Part shown: positions 46,211-54,937 of the stretch, piece by piece
Layout of the letters: every line of letters starts with the position of its first letter
How positions within the stretch are numbered: the first letter of the stretch is position 1
From: an uncultured Azospirillum sp.
GTDB lineage: Bacteria; Pseudomonadota; Alphaproteobacteria; RF32; CAG-239
Assembly (NCBI GenBank): GCA_900542055.1
Contig: UQMA01000004.1
Span: 1-64,000 of the forward strand
Direction: 5' to 3'
DNA length: 64,000 bases
Notes under the pieces: model-generated
Databases searched by the model: none
The model's input: the letters and a program-made list of their open reading frames with translations, nothing else
Told to the model about the DNA's origin: nothing
Translations under genes and position numbers: made by a program

Positions 46211-46585
46211 TTATTCTCCGGAAGTTTTTTCAAAAATCATTTCTTTTTCCGGCGTGCTGATAATTAGTTTGTTGCCTTCAATTTTGTATGTATCAGCTTC
46301 ATCGAGAAATTCAAAATATGCTCTTTCAGCATCCATAAGCGGCATTGGTCCTGCCATCATTGTTGTGCCTGTGGTCGAAAGTTTTATTTTTCCATTTTTG
46401 GCATGATATGAACCGAAATAATTATTTATGGCTTGTCCGTGAAAATCATTGTTTTTATCACTGAAACTGAGAGTTATCTCCAATCCGGCGTCACCTATGG
46501 TTTGGTATTCGTTTCCTTGTAAATCGTTGTTGCTTTTACAACTGATAAGTAAAACGCTTATTAATGCAAAAAATATATTTTTCAT
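46211..46585 (-). CDS. META-domain (HslJ-like) lipoprotein
   Basis: 124 residues: lipoprotein signal MKNIFFALISVLLISC, then one META domain with the diagnostic GTTMMAGPMPLMDAERAYFEFLDEADTYKIEGNKL pattern (the signature methionines and ILxIS-type end strand are present). META proteins such as HslJ are periplasmic or outer-membrane-anchored and associated with heat and novobiocin resistance; their molecular role is unclear. It is upstream of the 45442 gene on the same strand. Confidence 0.82.
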   Translation of the reverse strand: MKNIFFALISVLLISCKSNNDLQGNEYQTIGDAGLEITLSFSDKNNDFHGQAINNYFGSYHAKNGKIKLSTTGTTMMAGPMPLMDAERAYFEFLDEADTYKIEGNKLIISTPEKEMIFEKTSGE

Positions 46586-46749
46586 TCTTCTCTCCTAAAA
46601 ATCACACTTATAATACTATATAAACATATTTGTTTTTTTGCCAATAAAAAATGACAGGATATTACGGAAGGAAAAAATTTTAATAATTTATAAAAGATAA
46701 ACTGGTAATAACAAATCAGTTTTACAGATCTCTTATAATGGAATGAAAA

Positions 46750-47868
46750 ATGATAAAGAAAATATTGGCTCTTTCAACGGCATTAGCAATATTAGGAACA
46801 GAAGTTTCTGCCGGTGAATGGAATTTTGAAGCATTCGGCAAAACAAAAACTCTCTATGGATACAGTAATTATAATTCTGATTATGCCCATCATCAATCGC
46901 ATAACCATCTGCCTTCTCGCTTAAATGGCAGTTTGATGGCGCAATATCAATTTGATACCGGTTATCAATTGGGAGCTTATGCTGATTTACATTATGGGGT
47001 TGATCAACAATTAAAAGATTATAATCATGGCATCTGGGGCGAAGAGGTTTATGGTATTTTCGATTCTGATTTTGGAAAACTTATTTTCGGGCAAAGTTAC
47101 AATGCGGCCTACCAATTAGGTGTCAGCGCTCCGTCAATCGGCGTTCTCGGGGTTAATCAGAGTGACGTCGTAAATTTTATAGCCAATCCAAATTGGCAGC
47201 GAAATCATCTTGCTACCGGATATCGTACGCTTAATTCAACTGATATAAACACAGACGGAACAGCTGCAAAAGTTACATATATTTCTCCAGAGTTCAATGA
47301 CGGAACTATGGTCGGTTTTTCTTATGTTCCGAATAGTTATAGCCGCGATGGCTTGATTAACCGCTATGCTTCATATAAAAATAAAGCAGGTTATATAGCT
47401 ACAGTTTATCATTCAGAAGATGTCGGCGGTTTAACATTATCCGGGTCTGTCGGCGGTGCTTATTATGCAGATAATGATAACGAAATTTCCGCCGGTGTGA
47501 ATATTTATCGCAAGGGCTGGACATTAGGCGGCGGCATACGCAGAACATGGGTTAATCATTATGATGCTCATATGAACCATCGGGTTCGTCAATCTTTTGA
47601 AGATTATGACGCTTACCGTGATGCTTGGGCTTACAATGCTGGAATCAGTTATGAAATCGGACCGTTTAAAACCGCTTTAACTTATTTTTACTCTAAAGCT
47701 GATGGAAAAGATTATGAAGATAAAATCATTCAATTTTCAAATTCTTACCAATACAATTCATATTTGACGATTTATGCGGCTGTGGCTCACGGTGATTTTG
47801 ACGGAAAAACAGCAAGCGACAGTAATTCGGGATATGCTGTTATAGCCGGAACCGGAGTTAAATTTTAG
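46750..47868 (+). CDS. Outer-membrane porin
   Basis: 372 residues: signal peptide MIKKILALSTALAILGTEVSA, then alternating short beta strands with Gly/Tyr/Asn-rich loops and a C-terminal Phe (GVKF), the outer-membrane insertion signal. The AFGKTKTLYGYSNYN start and DFGKLIFGQSYNAAYQLG constriction-loop-like segment fit the general porin family of 16-stranded trimers. Substrate is unspecific or unknown. The 164 bases upstream are AT-rich and contain its promoter. The response-regulator gene follows nine bases after the stop, suggesting readthrough. Confidence 0.85.
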   Translation: MIKKILALSTALAILGTEVSAGEWNFEAFGKTKTLYGYSNYNSDYAHHQSHNHLPSRLNGSLMAQYQFDTGYQLGAYADLHYGVDQQLKDYNHGIWGEEVYGIFDSDFGKLIFGQSYNAAYQLGVSAPSIGVLGVNQSDVVNFIANPNWQRNHLATGYRTLNSTDINTDGTAAKVTYISPEFNDGTMVGFSYVPNSYSRDGLINRYASYKNKAGYIATVYHSEDVGGLTLSGSVGGAYYADNDNEISAGVNIYRKGWTLGGGIRRTWVNHYDAHMNHRVRQSFEDYDAYRDAWAYNAGISYEIGPFKTALTYFYSKADGKDYEDKIIQFSNSYQYNSYLTIYAAVAHGDFDGKTASDSNSGYAVIAGTGVKF

Positions 47869-47877
47869 GAGAATATA

Positions 47878-48498
47878 ATGGCTAATATTTTGCTTTTGTC
47901 ATCTTCAGAAGAGTTTTATACTGATCTAAAAGAGCAAATAAATCTTAATGCGGCTGATTTTGCCGTTTACGGCGAAAAAAATGATGATGTCGTTTTTGAT
48001 GTGGCGATTGTTGATGAAAATTGGAAACAAGCGGTTTTATTGCAAAAAAAATTGCGGAAAACGCCTATAATTTATTTAGGCAACAATGCTGATGAAAATG
48101 TTAGTGCAATTACAATTGTCAACAAACCTTTAAGATTGGAAGCGCTGTTGGATTTAATACTGTCCAGCGCCAATCTTTTTGCCCACAGCAATGATGGACA
48201 GCTGCAATTTGGCGGATATGTGTTAAATAGCGGTAAAAAAGATATTGTATATGAGAAAAACGGAAAATCGGTTAAGTTAACGGAAAGAGAAGTGGCAATT
48301 TTAAATTACCTCTACAAAACTCATGAAAAAAACGTTACCAAAAATGAGCTGCTATCTGAAGTTTGGGGGTACAATCCTGATGCAACAACTCATACGGTAG
48401 AAACTCATATTTATCGTTTGCGTCAAAAAATAGAAGATGGCACCGATGGTTCTCAGGTTATTCTTACGGAAGAAAACGGATATAAACTAAATTTTTAA
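47878..48498 (+). CDS. OmpR-type winged-helix regulator with atypical receiver domain
   Basis: 206 residues. The C-terminal OmpR/PhoB DNA-binding domain is standard (KLTEREVAILNYLYK, NELLSEVWGYNPDATTHTVETHIYRLRQKIE). The receiver is reduced: the usual acidic pair after strand 1 is replaced (NILLLSSSEEF); an Asp at the strand-3 end is kept (VAIVDEN), as is Lys in VNKPLRLEAL, while the Ser/Thr is not evident. It may therefore work without phosphorylation. No histidine kinase is adjacent. It directly follows the porin gene, so porin control is a natural guess, and it overlaps xthA tail to tail by 12 bases. Confidence 0.85.
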   Translation: MANILLLSSSEEFYTDLKEQINLNAADFAVYGEKNDDVVFDVAIVDENWKQAVLLQKKLRKTPIIYLGNNADENVSAITIVNKPLRLEALLDLILSSANLFAHSNDGQLQFGGYVLNSGKKDIVYEKNGKSVKLTEREVAILNYLYKTHEKNVTKNELLSEVWGYNPDATTHTVETHIYRLRQKIEDGTDGSQVILTEENGYKLNF

Positions 48499-49272
48499 AG
48501 TGATTATCAGTGGAATGTGATCGGAAGGGCGCTCTTCGGCGCGGAAATTACGACAAAATTCAATATTAGAAATTTTTTCGGTCAAATCAGGAGCAACCCA
48601 AATGTGATCCAATCTGCGCCCTTTGTCGTTTTTTTGCCAGTTTGGATTCCTATAGCTCCACCATGAATAAAGCTTTTGCGGTTCTGGATATATTCGGCGG
48701 GCTGCATCAACAAAATTGCCGTTTTTGAAAAATGCTGTCAGCTTTTCAATTTCAATCGGCGTGTGTGAAATTGTTTTAAGCATGGCCTTATGATTCCATA
48801 CGTCATTTTCCAAAGGTGCAATATTAAAATCTCCGCAGATTAAACGTTTAGCAGATTTGTCAGAGAAAAAGCTTCCAAGTTCATCAACAAAATCGAGCTT
48901 GTGAACAAAAGACGGATTCGTTTTTATGTCTGGAATTTCTCCTCCGGCTGGAATGTATATATTATGAATTTCTACTCCGTTTTCGATTATAGCGCTGATA
49001 TGGCGGGCGTCATCGCGGTTTGTATGTGTGTGCTTTTTTATTTGGGTTAAAGGAGTTTTTGAAAAAATGGCAACGCCGTTATAAGCAGGCATGCTATACA
49101 GAGCGATATGCTTATATCCCAAATTATTTATTTCAGAAAACGGAAAGTCTTCTTCTTTTGCTTTTACCTCTTGTAGGCAAATAACATCTAAATCTTTTTC
49201 CTTAACCAACTTTTGTAATAAAGGGAAACGGATTCGGATTGAATTGACATTCCATGTGGCCAGCTTAAACAT
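48487..49272 (-). CDS. xthA: Exodeoxyribonuclease III (AP endonuclease)
   Basis: 261 residues of the EEP nuclease fold: ATWNVNSIRIRFP, CLQEVKAKEEDFP (catalytic Glu), ICGDFNIAPLENDVWN, and the final RPSDHIPLI (catalytic Asp-His). It cuts DNA at abasic sites and trims 3' ends in base-excision repair. Its ATG overlaps the lolA stop by one base (TAATG). The lolA-xthA order is common in alphaproteobacteria. Confidence 0.93.
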   Translation of the reverse strand: MFKLATWNVNSIRIRFPLLQKLVKEKDLDVICLQEVKAKEEDFPFSEINNLGYKHIALYSMPAYNGVAIFSKTPLTQIKKHTHTNRDDARHISAIIENGVEIHNIYIPAGGEIPDIKTNPSFVHKLDFVDELGSFFSDKSAKRLICGDFNIAPLENDVWNHKAMLKTISHTPIEIEKLTAFFKNGNFVDAARRIYPEPQKLYSWWSYRNPNWQKNDKGRRLDHIWVAPDLTEKISNIEFCRNFRAEERPSDHIPLIITLKI

Positions 49273-49886
49273 TAACGGCCTTTGTTGATTTTAAGCGGGT
49301 TTTTGTTTTTACGAAATTTGAATAAGGATTGGTCCAATGGCTTATCTATTTGTGTTCCGTAAAGCGAAACCGCAACTTCAACGCTTTGCGGGTCGATTAT
49401 TTTCCATTGACGCAGCTCAAAAGGAGAGTTGTTAAAAGTCAGAGTTATCGTTCCCAGATTGCCTTTGCCTTTATAATCCAATCCGATAATCGTTGTTCCG
49501 GCGTCTTTATAAAAAGAGGCCACTTTTATATTTTTGCCGTCAATTTTAATATCGTTTCCCAAAATAAGCGAAGCCGGAATATCGTCATAATCTATATTGC
49601 TGACCTGATCTAAATCTTTATCGTTATATACAATATAATCGCCGTTTCCGACAATCAAAACATTTGTCGGCGCCGCATATTCCATGTGGATTTTATTGGG
49701 CTTTTCAATATAAAGGGTGCCTTCCGAAACGTTGCCGTTGCTTGCATTTTGCACAAAGCGTGCTTGCAGTGTTTTGACCGAGTTAAGATAGTTTTCGATT
49801 CGGGATAAATCATTCTTTGTTTGAGCGGTTGCATTTTGAGTTTCTAAAATAAAAAGCCCAGCCAGTAAAATTTTCAAGAGTTTCAT
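49272..49886 (-). CDS. lolA: LolA, periplasmic lipoprotein carrier
   Basis: About 204 residues: signal peptide MKLLKILLAGLFILETQNATA, then the LolA half-barrel (TLQARFVQNASNGNVSEGTLYIEKPNKIHMEY, GNGDYIVYNDKDLDQVS). LolA ferries lipoproteins from LolCDE to the outer membrane. ATG 49886 is chosen over an in-frame start at 49904. In many alphaproteobacteria ftsK lies upstream; here an unusually long AT-rich gap separates it from nrdD instead. Confidence 0.9.
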   Translation of the reverse strand: MKLLKILLAGLFILETQNATAQTKNDLSRIENYLNSVKTLQARFVQNASNGNVSEGTLYIEKPNKIHMEYAAPTNVLIVGNGDYIVYNDKDLDQVSNIDYDDIPASLILGNDIKIDGKNIKVASFYKDAGTTIIGLDYKGKGNLGTITLTFNNSPFELRQWKIIDPQSVEVAVSLYGTQIDKPLDQSLFKFRKNKNPLKINKGR

Positions 49887-49904
49887 ATCCCGAGTATCCT
49901 TCAA

Positions 49905-50321
49905 ATTAAAGTTATAATTACTATATATAATATGATTCGCAATTATTGCAATTATTAGATTCTCTTATCTTTATTATTAAAAATGCAAAATATCGCTCAG
50001 TTTTCTTATTTTGATAATAATATGTTGATATTACTTTGTATTTTTATTTTCTCAAAAAATTATCCACCAGTCGTTTTTTTAAAAAATGCCTTATTAGAAT
50101 AGGGTAGCTTGTCAATAAGAAAAAAAATATATTTAGCATGGAAAAATAAAATTCTTTATTGCACTATTATAAGCATGTTAAGTCATCCGATTCTTATTAA
50201 AAATAGATGATAAAAATTTTGTGCATAATACAATATTTAGTATATTTTAATATTTTCAAACTAAATATAGTGTATCAAAAGCAGTTTTAACCAAACTAAA
50301 GATAAAGGAAAAGAGAGCGAA
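49905..50321. other. Long AT-rich intergenic region upstream of nrdD
   Basis: 417 bases, no plausible gene. It contains two NrdR-box-like sites close to nrdD (listed separately) and one DnaA-box-like TTATCCACC at 50060-50068 (one mismatch to TTATCCACA). The left part includes the divergent lolA promoter. Otherwise only A/T runs are seen. Confidence 0.5.
50228..50273. promoter_or_regulatory. Pair of NrdR-box-like operators
   Basis: Against the NrdR consensus ACACTATATATAGTGT, 50228-50243 (ATACAATATTTAGTAT) matches 12 of 16 and 50258-50273 (AAACTAAATATAGTGT) matches 14 of 16. The two are 30 bases apart, about three helical turns, a spacing known for NrdR pairs. They lie 49-94 bases before the nrdD ATG, so NrdR repression of the nrd locus is expected. 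The nrdR gene itself is not in the window. Confidence 0.7.
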
Positions 50322-52376
50322 ATGTCCAACCACGAATATAAAGTTTCAAAGATTGCGGAAGGTGCAAAAATAGCCAATGTAGCCAAAAGAGATGGTACTT
50401 TGGTTCCGTTCGACAGTGATAAAATTTTTAATGCCATTCGCAAAGCCGGTGAGGCGACAGGTGAATTTGGAGAACAGGAATGCTATTTGCTGACCGGACA
50501 GGTATTAAAGGTGTTGGAACATAAGTTTTCCGATTCTCTTCCGTCAATTGAAAATATTCAGGATGTGGTTGAACAGGTATTGATTTCTGCAAACTATTTT
50601 ACGACCGCAAAATCGTATATTTTGTATCGTGATCAACGTAACCGCGCTCGCGGCGATCATAAGGTTGTGGTTGATGTGGAAAGTTCAATCAATGAATATC
50701 TTGAAAAATTGGACTGGCGCGTTAATGCTAATGCCAATCAAGGATATTCTAACGGCGGCTTGATTTTGAATGTCTCCGGTAAAGTTACGGCAAACTATTG
50801 GTTGAGCCATGTTTATCCGGCTAATGTGGGCGAAGCGCACAGAAATGGCGATATTCATATTCACGATTTGGATATGTTGGCTGCTTATTGCGCTGGTTGG
50901 TCTTTGAAAAATTTACTTCATGAAGGTTTTAACGGTGTCCCCGGCAAAACCGAAGCTGGTCCGGCAAAGCATTTGTCTGCCGCTGTAGGACAAATGGTTA
51001 ATTTTATGGGTACACTGCAAAACGAATGGGCGGGTGCGCAGGCGTTTTCTTCGGTCGATACATATTTGGCGCCGTATGTCCGTGCTGACAAATTGTCGTA
51101 TGAACAGGTTGAGCAATGCTTTCAGGAATTGATTTATAACCTGAATGTTCCTTCCCGCTGGGGTTCTCAAACACCGTTTACAAACTTTACGTTCGATTGG
51201 GTATGCCCTGATGATTTGCGCAATACGCACCCGATGATAGCAGGTGTTGAACAGCCTTTTACTTACGGCGACCTTAAACCTGAAATGGATATGATTAATA
51301 AAGCTTATATCACAGTAATGATGAAGGGTGATATTAAGGGGCGTCCGTTTACTTTTCCGATACCTACTTATAATATGACGCCGGATTTCCCGTGGGAGGA
51401 TGAAAATACTGAGCTTTTGTTTGAAATGACAGCAAAGTACGGTTTGCCTTATTTTCAGAACTTCATTAATTCTACTTTGAAACCGGGGCAGATTCGCTCT
51501 ATGTGCTGCCGCTTGCAGTTGGATTTGCGCGAGTTGTTGGCAAAAGGCAATGGCTTATTTGGTTCAGCTGAGCAAACCGGCTCAATCGGGGTTGTAACTT
51601 TTAACTGTGCTCGTTTGGGATATGTTTATAAAAATAATGAAGCGGGAATGTTCGCACGTGTTGACGAGTTAATGAACATAGCGCGGACTTCTCTTGAACT
51701 GAAGCGCAAGTTGATACAACGCTTGATTGATAACGGACTTTTCCCGTTTACAAAACGCTATCTCGGAACTTTGCGTAATCATTTCTCCACAATCGGGGTC
51801 AATGGTATTAATGAAATGATTGCCAATTTTACCGATGGCAAACATGATATTGCTGATGAATGGGGACGCGCTTTTGCTGAAAAATTCCTTGATTATATAC
51901 GTGCTAAGTTGGTGAAAATTCAGGAAGAAACAGGTCATATGTATAATCTTGAAGCTACTCCGGCAGAGAGTGCAACTTACCGCTTTGCTCGTGAAGATAA
52001 AAAGCGCTTTGCCGGAATAATTCAGGCCGGTACACCTGAAAATCCATATTATACCAACTCTTCGCAATTGCCGGTTGGTTACACGGATGATCCGTTTGAA
52101 GCCTTGGAACTGCAAGCTGATTTACAATCAAAATATACGGGGGGAACAGTTCTTCACCTCTATATGGGACAGCGCATTTCTTCGGCTAGAGTTTGCCGCG
52201 ACATTGTGAAACGCGTTCTGACCAATTATCGTTTACCGTACATTACAATTACCCCGACATTTTCCGTTTGCCCAAAACACGGTTATATTTCGGGAGAACA
52301 TAAATACTGCCCTATCTGCGATGAGGAGAAAATGGCAGAAAAAAGAAAAGCCGCGGCTTCTGCCGAAGTTGCATAA
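50322..52376 (+). CDS. nrdD: NrdD, class III (anaerobic) ribonucleotide reductase catalytic chain lacking its glycyl-radical domain
   Basis: 684 residues. An N-terminal ATP-cone (VAKRDGTLVPFDSDKIFNAIRKAGEATG) is followed by the ten-stranded barrel of class III enzymes (HIHDLDMLAAYCAGWSLKNLL, SMCCRLQLDLREL, GSIGVVTFNCARLGY) and a zinc site CPKHGYISGEHKYCPICDEE. Normally a short RVxGY glycyl-radical segment follows this zinc site in the same chain; here the ORF ends 17 residues later with TAA at 52374-52376. The missing segment is encoded by the next gene. The enzyme reduces ribonucleotides to deoxyribonucleotides without oxygen. Confidence 0.93.
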   Translation: MSNHEYKVSKIAEGAKIANVAKRDGTLVPFDSDKIFNAIRKAGEATGEFGEQECYLLTGQVLKVLEHKFSDSLPSIENIQDVVEQVLISANYFTTAKSYILYRDQRNRARGDHKVVVDVESSINEYLEKLDWRVNANANQGYSNGGLILNVSGKVTANYWLSHVYPANVGEAHRNGDIHIHDLDMLAAYCAGWSLKNLLHEGFNGVPGKTEAGPAKHLSAAVGQMVNFMGTLQNEWAGAQAFSSVDTYLAPYVRADKLSYEQVEQCFQELIYNLNVPSRWGSQTPFTNFTFDWVCPDDLRNTHPMIAGVEQPFTYGDLKPEMDMINKAYITVMMKGDIKGRPFTFPIPTYNMTPDFPWEDENTELLFEMTAKYGLPYFQNFINSTLKPGQIRSMCCRLQLDLRELLAKGNGLFGSAEQTGSIGVVTFNCARLGYVYKNNEAGMFARVDELMNIARTSLELKRKLIQRLIDNGLFPFTKRYLGTLRNHFSTIGVNGINEMIANFTDGKHDIADEWGRAFAEKFLDYIRAKLVKIQEETGHMYNLEATPAESATYRFAREDKKRFAGIIQAGTPENPYYTNSSQLPVGYTDDPFEALELQADLQSKYTGGTVLHLYMGQRISSARVCRDIVKRVLTNYRLPYITITPTFSVCPKHGYISGEHKYCPICDEEKMAEKRKAAASAEVA

Positions 52377-52415
52377 TTTGTAAAAAAATGTTATACTATA
52401 AATTGGAGATATAAA

Positions 52416-52622
52416 ATGACAGTTGTTAATATTGAAGATGTAAAATTGAATGATTCGGAAAGACAGCCTTGCGAAGTTTGGACACGTGTAATGGGATATT
52501 TGCGTCCGGTTTCAGAATTTAACAAAGGTAAAAAATCTGAATTTTATTCTCGTAAATATTTCGCTGAAAATAAAGCTGTTTTAGGCTGTGGATGCGAACA
52601 TATGGATATTGCTGCCGAGTAG
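52416..52622 (+). CDS. Separate glycyl-radical domain of class III ribonucleotide reductase
   Basis: 68 residues: an 18-residue leader, then CEVWTRVMGYLRPVSEF and GKKSEFYSRKYF, which match the C-terminal glycyl-radical segment of NrdD. The radical glycine is Gly27 (bases 52494-52496). It has its own ribosome-binding site (GGAG, 7 bases before ATG). It is in the same frame as nrdD, separated by one stop codon and 39 bases that read as non-homologous linker, so the present state is two genes, though stop-codon readthrough cannot be excluded from sequence. The C-terminus adds a CGCEH motif. By analogy with GrcA, which supplies a replaceable glycyl-radical piece to pyruvate formate-lyase, it should complete NrdD in trans. 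Confidence 0.9.
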   Translation: MTVVNIEDVKLNDSERQPCEVWTRVMGYLRPVSEFNKGKKSEFYSRKYFAENKAVLGCGCEHMDIAAE

Positions 52623-52625
52623 GTT

Positions 52626-53339
52626 ATGCAGCGGAGTTCCATTAGAGTCGGCGGTGTTGAAACTTTCAGCACCGTCGATTTTCCTGATAAAATAAGTGCA
52701 GTTGTTTTTATGCAGGGGTGTCCGTGGCGATGCCCTTTTTGTCATAATGCAGTATTGCAAAAGGCTGATTATGACAGCGGTTTTATTTGGGAAAAGTTTA
52801 TTGACTTTTTAAAGACTAGACAAAAAATTTTAGACGGCGTTGTTTTCAGCGGCGGCGAACCTTTACTGCAAGATGAGTTGGAAAGCGCTGTAAAAGAGGT
52901 AAAACAACTGGGATTTCAAATCGGACTGCATACCGGCGGGTATCGTCCGTCACACCTAGAAAAAATTTTACCGTTAGTTGATTGGGTAGGACTTGATATA
53001 AAAGCTCCGCTTGTTCCTGAACATTATTCGCGCACTATCGGTTGTTCTGCAGCTTTGCAGCTGCCGAATATATTAAAGTCGTTGCAGATTTTGTTGGATG
53101 GCAGTGCTGATTTTGAATGCAGGACAACATGTGATCCGCGTATTTTGTCTATAGCCGATATAGCGCGTATCGGAGAAGAACTTTCCTCGCGCGGCGTTAA
53201 GAAATATTTTTTGCAGAAATACCGTCCGATAGAGACAGATTTGAAGACGCAAGACGCTGATTGCGAAAGTTTTTTCCTTAATGAAAAACTTTTATCTGAT
53301 CTAAAAGCAAAATTTTCAGTTTTTGGTGTGCGCAAATAG
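52626..53339 (+). CDS. nrdG: NrdG, radical-SAM activase of NrdD
   Basis: 237 residues with cluster motif GCPWRCPFCHN (CxxxCxxC), VVFSGGEPLLQ and VDWVGLDIKAP, typical of anaerobic ribonucleotide-reductase activating proteins. It uses SAM and a 4Fe-4S cluster to create the glycyl radical, here on the separate small subunit. It starts three bases after the mini-gene, completing the nrdD / radical-domain / nrdG operon. Confidence 0.93.
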   Translation: MQRSSIRVGGVETFSTVDFPDKISAVVFMQGCPWRCPFCHNAVLQKADYDSGFIWEKFIDFLKTRQKILDGVVFSGGEPLLQDELESAVKEVKQLGFQIGLHTGGYRPSHLEKILPLVDWVGLDIKAPLVPEHYSRTIGCSAALQLPNILKSLQILLDGSADFECRTTCDPRILSIADIARIGEELSSRGVKKYFLQKYRPIETDLKTQDADCESFFLNEKLLSDLKAKFSVFGVRK

Positions 53340-53380
53340 AAAAAATTGGGGTTGAAAATCAAAACAATAAACAAAAAAAC

Positions 53381-53409
53381 TAGACAAAACCAAAGTAACA
53401 TGCTATCCT
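53381..53409 (+). promoter_or_regulatory. Sigma70-type promoter before the 462-residue protein gene
   Basis: TAGACA at 53381-53386 and TATCCT at 53404-53409 with a 17-base spacer; the ATG is 25 bases on, after AAGGAGAAG. Confidence 0.5.
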
Positions 53410-53433
53410 TATCTCAAAATAAGGAGAAGACTG

Positions 53434-54822
53434 ATGAGTCAAATCGATAAGTTTAATCAAAGATATGGAAATGCTACTCATAAAAAGCAGGAAGTGCATT
53501 CAGAACAAGTTTCAACAGCAGATAATTCTAAAAAACATGATACTGAAAAGCGAAAGAATAATACAACTTATAATGATTTGAGCGAATTGGGCGAATTGAA
53601 AGAAACTATTGAACAATCTAACGCAGAGGACAAAAACATGGCTACAGAGGATAATTCTACAGACAAAAAAACTTCGGAAAATGCTGAAGAAGAAAAATTA
53701 GGTCTGGCTGATTTAGGGTTCAGCGATGAATTTTTGCAAAGCAAACATTTAACTGCGGACAGTAAAGTCACTAAAGCTCAATTGGAAGAATTGAAAGAGG
53801 AATTCGCCAAACAGTCTTTGCAAAATGCATCAGAACAAAGCGCAGAAAATAAAGGAGAAAATCAGGGCGCCGATGATCAGGAAAATGATGCGCAGCCTGC
53901 GGCTGACCAGAAAGATAATGATATGGAAGATGTTCGATTATCTCCTTCTCAGGATACAATACAAGTCGATAATGATAAAACTTGGGTTGATAAATATGAA
54001 GCCATTTTAAAAGGTTATGCCGAAGCCAACAATCAAGAATGGAAACGCGACCTTAAAGATGAAAACGGTGCCGATATTGAAGGGCTTCAGGGAAGTATCG
54101 GAGATGCAAAATATCATTTTACAGCAGAAGACAAGGTAAGTGTTAATGCTGCCGGTATTGAAGGATTGGTTAATCTGGCCAAAGAAACCGGACAAGATAT
54201 TAACTTCAATGAAAAATGGAGCGAAGAATTTAAGGCAAAAATGATGGAAGCCTGTGAAAAATACGGCGTTTCTATTGTTGGCAAGCCAGAAGAACAAAAA
54301 ACGGAAAACAGAGAAGCAGAGGCTCAGCCGGTTCAGGCAGCAAATAATGAAGAAACCAAAAGCTACATAGGATTGCCTAAAACCGCTGAAATAGAACTCC
54401 GTAAATATAATCGCTTGGCTTCGGGAGAAAAAGGCGAAGAAGGCAAAAAAGAACTGGATGACACAATTGCTCGCATGGAAGCAGCCGGAGCAACTATCGG
54501 CGGCGAAAACCGCGAAAGCCAAAAATATACAATGGCCTTGTATGCCAAAGCCTGCTATAACAAAGAAGATGCGGAAACTATGCATAAACTTGAAAATGTT
54601 ATGACAAAATATGGTATGCAAGTTGGAAAAAAGCAATCTGAAGATGGTAAAAAACTTGATTTTGAGGTTTCAATAAACAAATCCAAATATGACAAAGAAG
54701 CCGTTGCCTCTGATATAAAAACATTATCGGAACAACGCTCAAATACGGCCGAAAATCAAAGCAATAAATACAAACAAAGATCCGGCGCTTTTCTTAATGG
54801 ACAGCAGCCTGAAGGGCGTTAA
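53434..54822 (+). CDS. Unrecognised 462-residue acidic protein sharing a domain with the next gene
   Basis: No signal peptide or membrane helix. Residues 1-180 are Gln/Asn/Glu/Lys-rich, largely disordered, with a short helix (LGLADLGFSDEFLQ). About 185-290 form a folded domain ending LVNLAKETGQDINF...SEEFKAKMMEACEKYGVSIVG. Its last part (EF-basic-x-EAC-x-YGVxIxG) resembles the LPD7-type modules seen in mobile-element polyvalent proteins (inference). About 315-405 form a second small domain (ELRKYNRLASGEKGEEGKKELDD, MTKYGMQVGKK). It has its own promoter and a strong AAGGAG site. The paralogous domain recurs in the 54938 gene. Confidence 0.75.
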   Translation: MSQIDKFNQRYGNATHKKQEVHSEQVSTADNSKKHDTEKRKNNTTYNDLSELGELKETIEQSNAEDKNMATEDNSTDKKTSENAEEEKLGLADLGFSDEFLQSKHLTADSKVTKAQLEELKEEFAKQSLQNASEQSAENKGENQGADDQENDAQPAADQKDNDMEDVRLSPSQDTIQVDNDKTWVDKYEAILKGYAEANNQEWKRDLKDENGADIEGLQGSIGDAKYHFTAEDKVSVNAAGIEGLVNLAKETGQDINFNEKWSEEFKAKMMEACEKYGVSIVGKPEEQKTENREAEAQPVQAANNEETKSYIGLPKTAEIELRKYNRLASGEKGEEGKKELDDTIARMEAAGATIGGENRESQKYTMALYAKACYNKEDAETMHKLENVMTKYGMQVGKKQSEDGKKLDFEVSINKSKYDKEAVASDIKTLSEQRSNTAENQSNKYKQRSGAFLNGQQPEGR

Positions 54823-54873
54823 AAGCTAATTATTAAAATTTTGTAAAAATAATCAAAATTTGACAAAAAATGC

Positions 54874-54902
54874 TTGAGGGTAAGCAATTTATATGCTATA
54901 GT
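54874..54902 (+). promoter_or_regulatory. Sigma70-type promoter before the 888-residue protein gene
   Basis: TTGAGG at 54874-54879 and TATAGT at 54897-54902 with a 17-base spacer, about 35 bases before the ATG at 54938. Confidence 0.5.
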
Positions 54903-54937
54903 GCTTGCAAAATCAGGTTATAAAAGGAGACAAAACA

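Noticed and set aside
52374..52415. Frameshift in nrdD explaining the split
   Set aside because: The mini-gene is in the same frame as nrdD, separated by one stop; the intervening codons look non-homologous and include a good ribosome-binding site, so no indel is needed. A nonsense mutation or readthrough remains a possibility and is noted in the finding.
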